Assembly: GCA_021777365.1 (NCBI GenBank)
Contig: JAJYDP010000055.1
Location: 1 to 13,536 of the forward strand
Direction: 5' to 3'
Length of the DNA: 13,536 nt
Origin: Chloroflexota bacterium
Lineage (GTDB): Bacteria; Chloroflexota; Limnocylindria; Limnocylindrales; CSP1-4
Below the pieces are notes generated by a model. That model saw only the letters and a list, made by a program, of their open reading frames with translations, had not been told where the DNA came from and made no database searches. The position numbers and the translations under genes are program-made. Below are positions 11,764 to 13,536 of this stretch, in pieces (positions within the stretch are counted from its first letter, which is position 1; each line of letters opens with the position of its first letter).

Positions 11764-13266
11764 ATGTCCGACCCGTCGACGACACGCCTCCTGGTCGGCC
11801 TGGACCTGGGCACCGGGCGCTGCAAGGCCGCGCTGGTGCGGGCCGACGGGACGGTCGTCCACGTGGCGCGGCGCTCCACCCCGACGCGACGCCGTCCGGC
11901 GGGCGGTGCCTCCCACCCCGTCCCGGACCTGCTGGCCGCGGTCGAGTCACTGCTGCTCGAGTGCGCGTCCGCGGCCGGCGGACCGATCGCCGGGATCGGG
12001 ATCGCCGGGATGTCCGAGGCGGGCGTGCCGCTCGACCGACGGGGGCGCCCGCTCGACGACGTGATGGCCTGGTTCGATCCGCGGCCGGTCGCCGAGGCCG
12101 CGGCGATCGCCGCGCAGGTCGGCCCGGAGCGTCTGCACGCGGTGACGGGCCTGCGCGCCGATGCCAAGTACACGCTCGCGAAGCTGCTCTGGCTGCGGCG
12201 CCACCGGCCGGGGACGATGCGTCGCATGGCGACCTGGGCGGGCGTGCCGGAACTGGTGGCCCGCCATCTCGGGGGCGTCCTCGCCACGGGCGCGTCACTT
12301 GCATGCCGCACGCTCGCCTTCGACGTCCCGCAGCGCCGCTGGGACGCCGACCTCCTCGGCCTTGCCGGCCTGGTCCCGGAGCAGATGGCGCCCGTGCTGC
12401 CGTTCGGCCGCGCGGCCGGCGGCCTGCGCTCGGGGGTGGGCGCCCGGGTCGGGCTGGCGGCGGGCATCCCGGTCTGCGTGGCCGGGCACGACCACGCAGT
12501 GGGGGCCTTCGGGGCCGGCGTGGTCCGCCCGGGCCAGGCGATCGATTCGATGGGAAGCGCCGAGCCGGTGATGGTGATCACCGACCGGCCCCGGCTCGAG
12601 GACGCGCTGCGGACCGCGGGCATGTCGACCGGCTGCCACGTCCTGGACGATCGGTGGTACGTGGCGGCCGGCCTCCAGCAGTCGGGCGCCACGGTGGACT
12701 GGTTCGTGGACACGATGCTCGCCGGCGGAGCGGCACGGGGGGACGGCTACGCCGCATTCGTCGACCTGCTGCGGGGGGCGCCGTCCGGCCCGTCGGGCGT
12801 GCTCGTCCTGCCCTACCTGCGGGGTCGATCCGCCCCGTGGCCCGACGCCGGGGCGACGCTCGACCTGCACGGCCTGCGCCCGGAGCACGGCCTCGCGGAC
12901 ATCGCCCTCGGGATCCTGGACGGCACCGCCTACGCCACGCGCTGGATGCTCGAGTCGCTGGAGCGCGCCGCCGGCGTGCGGGTGCGGCGGGTGCGCCTCA
13001 TCGGCGGCGGCACCAGGAACGAGCGCTGGCTGGCGGTCAAGTCGGCCGTCAGCCCGTGGCCCGTCGATCTGGCGGAGGCCGACGAAGCGGTCGCGTTCGG
13101 GGCGGCGCTCGCGGCCGGGATCGCGTCGGGACACCTCGCGGGCCCCGACGCCGCCGCCCGGCTGGCTGATCGTGCCCGGCCCCTGGTGCGGTCCGGCTCG
13201 GCCCGGACCCGCTACGAACGTGCCTACCGGGAGCGCTTCCTCCGCGCGGTCGCCGCGGCGGGCTGA
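11764..13266 (+). CDS. FGGY-family carbohydrate kinase, substrate unknown
   Basis: A 500-aa cytoplasmic ATP-dependent sugar kinase with the two actin-like domains of the FGGY family. Visible motifs are the phosphate-1 loop DLGTG (14-18), the substrate-side W103 and D105 in MAWFDPRP, AGHDHAVGAFG (240-250) with D243 as the likely catalytic base, DSMGSAEPV (261-269), and the adenosine-region GGGTRNERW (414-422). The GHDH/DSMGSAE signature resembles the xylulokinase/YgcE-fuculokinase side of the family rather than glycerol kinase. Length is normal. The start ATG at 11764 lies seven bases after a CATCAT -10-like sequence, with no ribosome binding site, so it may be leaderless too. No sugar transporter or isomerase is adjacent; the divergent neighbour is an AI-2E family protein. 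Family confidence is high, substrate open. Confidence 0.93.
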   Translation: MSDPSTTRLLVGLDLGTGRCKAALVRADGTVVHVARRSTPTRRRPAGGASHPVPDLLAAVESLLLECASAAGGPIAGIGIAGMSEAGVPLDRRGRPLDDVMAWFDPRPVAEAAAIAAQVGPERLHAVTGLRADAKYTLAKLLWLRRHRPGTMRRMATWAGVPELVARHLGGVLATGASLACRTLAFDVPQRRWDADLLGLAGLVPEQMAPVLPFGRAAGGLRSGVGARVGLAAGIPVCVAGHDHAVGAFGAGVVRPGQAIDSMGSAEPVMVITDRPRLEDALRTAGMSTGCHVLDDRWYVAAGLQQSGATVDWFVDTMLAGGAARGDGYAAFVDLLRGAPSGPSGVLVLPYLRGRSAPWPDAGATLDLHGLRPEHGLADIALGILDGTAYATRWMLESLERAAGVRVRRVRLIGGGTRNERWLAVKSAVSPWPVDLAEADEAVAFGAALAAGIASGHLAGPDAAARLADRARPLVRSGSARTRYERAYRERFLRAVAAAG

Positions 13267-13349
13267 CCATGCCCGGTCGCTCCGGTCGACCGGTCGACGT
13301 CGCCCCCGCCCTCGCCGACGGCCTCGTCCCGGGCTTCGACGGCCCCGGA

Positions 13350-13355
13350 TACACT
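13350..13355 (+). promoter_or_regulatory. Predicted -10 element of msrA
   Basis: TACACT lies 30 bases before the msrA ATG at 13386, implying a short leader of about 20-25 bases. No -35 element at 17 bp spacing is apparent. It lies in the 119-bp gap after the kinase gene. Confidence 0.4.
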
Positions 13356-13385
13356 GACCGGACATCACCGCACCCGAGTCGAGCC

Positions 13386-13536
13386 ATGTTCTTCGTCGAT
13401 ACCCGCAAGCTCCGCATGCCGGCTCCCGACCAGGCGCTGCCAGGGCGGACGCAGCCCATCCCGGTCCCCGAGACGCACTTCGTCAACGGCGCCCGCCTGC
13501 TGCCCCCCCACCCGGAAGGCAGCGAGGTGGCGACGT
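13386..13536 (+). CDS. msrA: Peptide methionine-S-sulfoxide reductase MsrA, N-terminal part (cut by window edge)
   Basis: The visible 50 residues carry the typical MsrA lead-in: LPGR (18-21), PIPVPETHFVNG (24-35) and PPHPEG (40-45), just before the point where the catalytic GCFWG motif should begin. The enzyme reduces methionine-S-sulfoxide in oxidised proteins with thioredoxin. The ATG at 13386 matches the usual MsrA N-terminus (MFF...) and follows a TACACT -10 box. An in-frame ATG at 13269, three bases after the kinase stop, would add 39 residues unlike the family and is less likely. The catalytic cysteine lies outside the window. Confidence 0.9.
   Translation, partial: MFFVDTRKLRMPAPDQALPGRTQPIPVPETHFVNGARLLPPHPEGSEVAT

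Noticed and set aside
10446..13169. A 907-codon plus-strand open frame
   Set aside because: It runs antisense to the AI-2E gene and out of frame through the kinase gene, with Arg/His/Asp/Gln-rich composition and no domain. It is a GC-driven shadow frame.
13269..13385. Longer MsrA starting at the ATG at 13269
   Set aside because: In frame, but the extra 39 residues do not resemble MsrA N-termini, and the TACACT promoter box lies inside that stretch.

Overview
This is a very GC-rich, gene-dense bacterial chromosomal window. It carries thirteen recognisable genes (the last cut by the right edge) plus a 21-codon tail of an unrecognised gene at the left edge. No tRNA, rRNA, CRISPR array, insertion sequence or phage gene was seen. 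The high GC content, frequent GTG starts, Pro/Ala/Ser-rich low-complexity linkers and apparently leaderless transcripts (a TANNNT -10 box 6-9 nt before the start codon) fit a high-GC Chloroflexota lineage (Limnocylindria-like) or an actinobacterium. This placement is an inference; no marker gene in the window settles it.

Layout: (1) 1-1419, minus strand except the left-edge tail: a ComEB-type dCMP deaminase overlaps a DNA-3-methyladenine glycosylase I gene by four bases (ATGA). A hairpin separates the pair from the convergent left-edge gene. (2) 1593-2549, plus: L-lactate dehydrogenase, divergent from the deaminase. (3) 2569-4658, minus: a membrane-anchored DsbA-like thioredoxin protein and a secreted NlpC/P60-SH3 hydrolase, with a 327-bp gene-free leader before the latter. 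(4) 4986-7536, minus: an unusual protein joining a GIY-YIG-like domain to a complete GreA/GreB factor, followed 25 bp later by a metal-dependent amidohydrolase. (5) 7699-9422, minus: a signal peptide peptidase A-like S49 protease without a membrane anchor, then a secreted CAP-domain protein 5 bp downstream. (6) 9544-10424, plus: an ECF sigma factor overlapping a short, apparently soluble zinc-binding anti-sigma factor. (7) 10479-11690, minus: an AI-2E family membrane protein. (8) 11764-13536, plus: an FGGY carbohydrate kinase and the start of msrA.

Functionally the window mixes nucleotide and DNA maintenance (dCMP deaminase, Tag, Gre fusion), envelope biology (DsbA-like, NlpC/P60, CAP, S49 peptidase, AI-2E protein), one sigma/anti-sigma switch, and central or oxidative metabolism (LDH, sugar kinase, MsrA). 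The most unusual item is the GIY-YIG/GreA fusion, whose predicted promoter has a perfect 16-bp palindrome over the likely transcription start. Otherwise the region looks like core chromosome, and I do not see a clear defence island or biosynthetic cluster.
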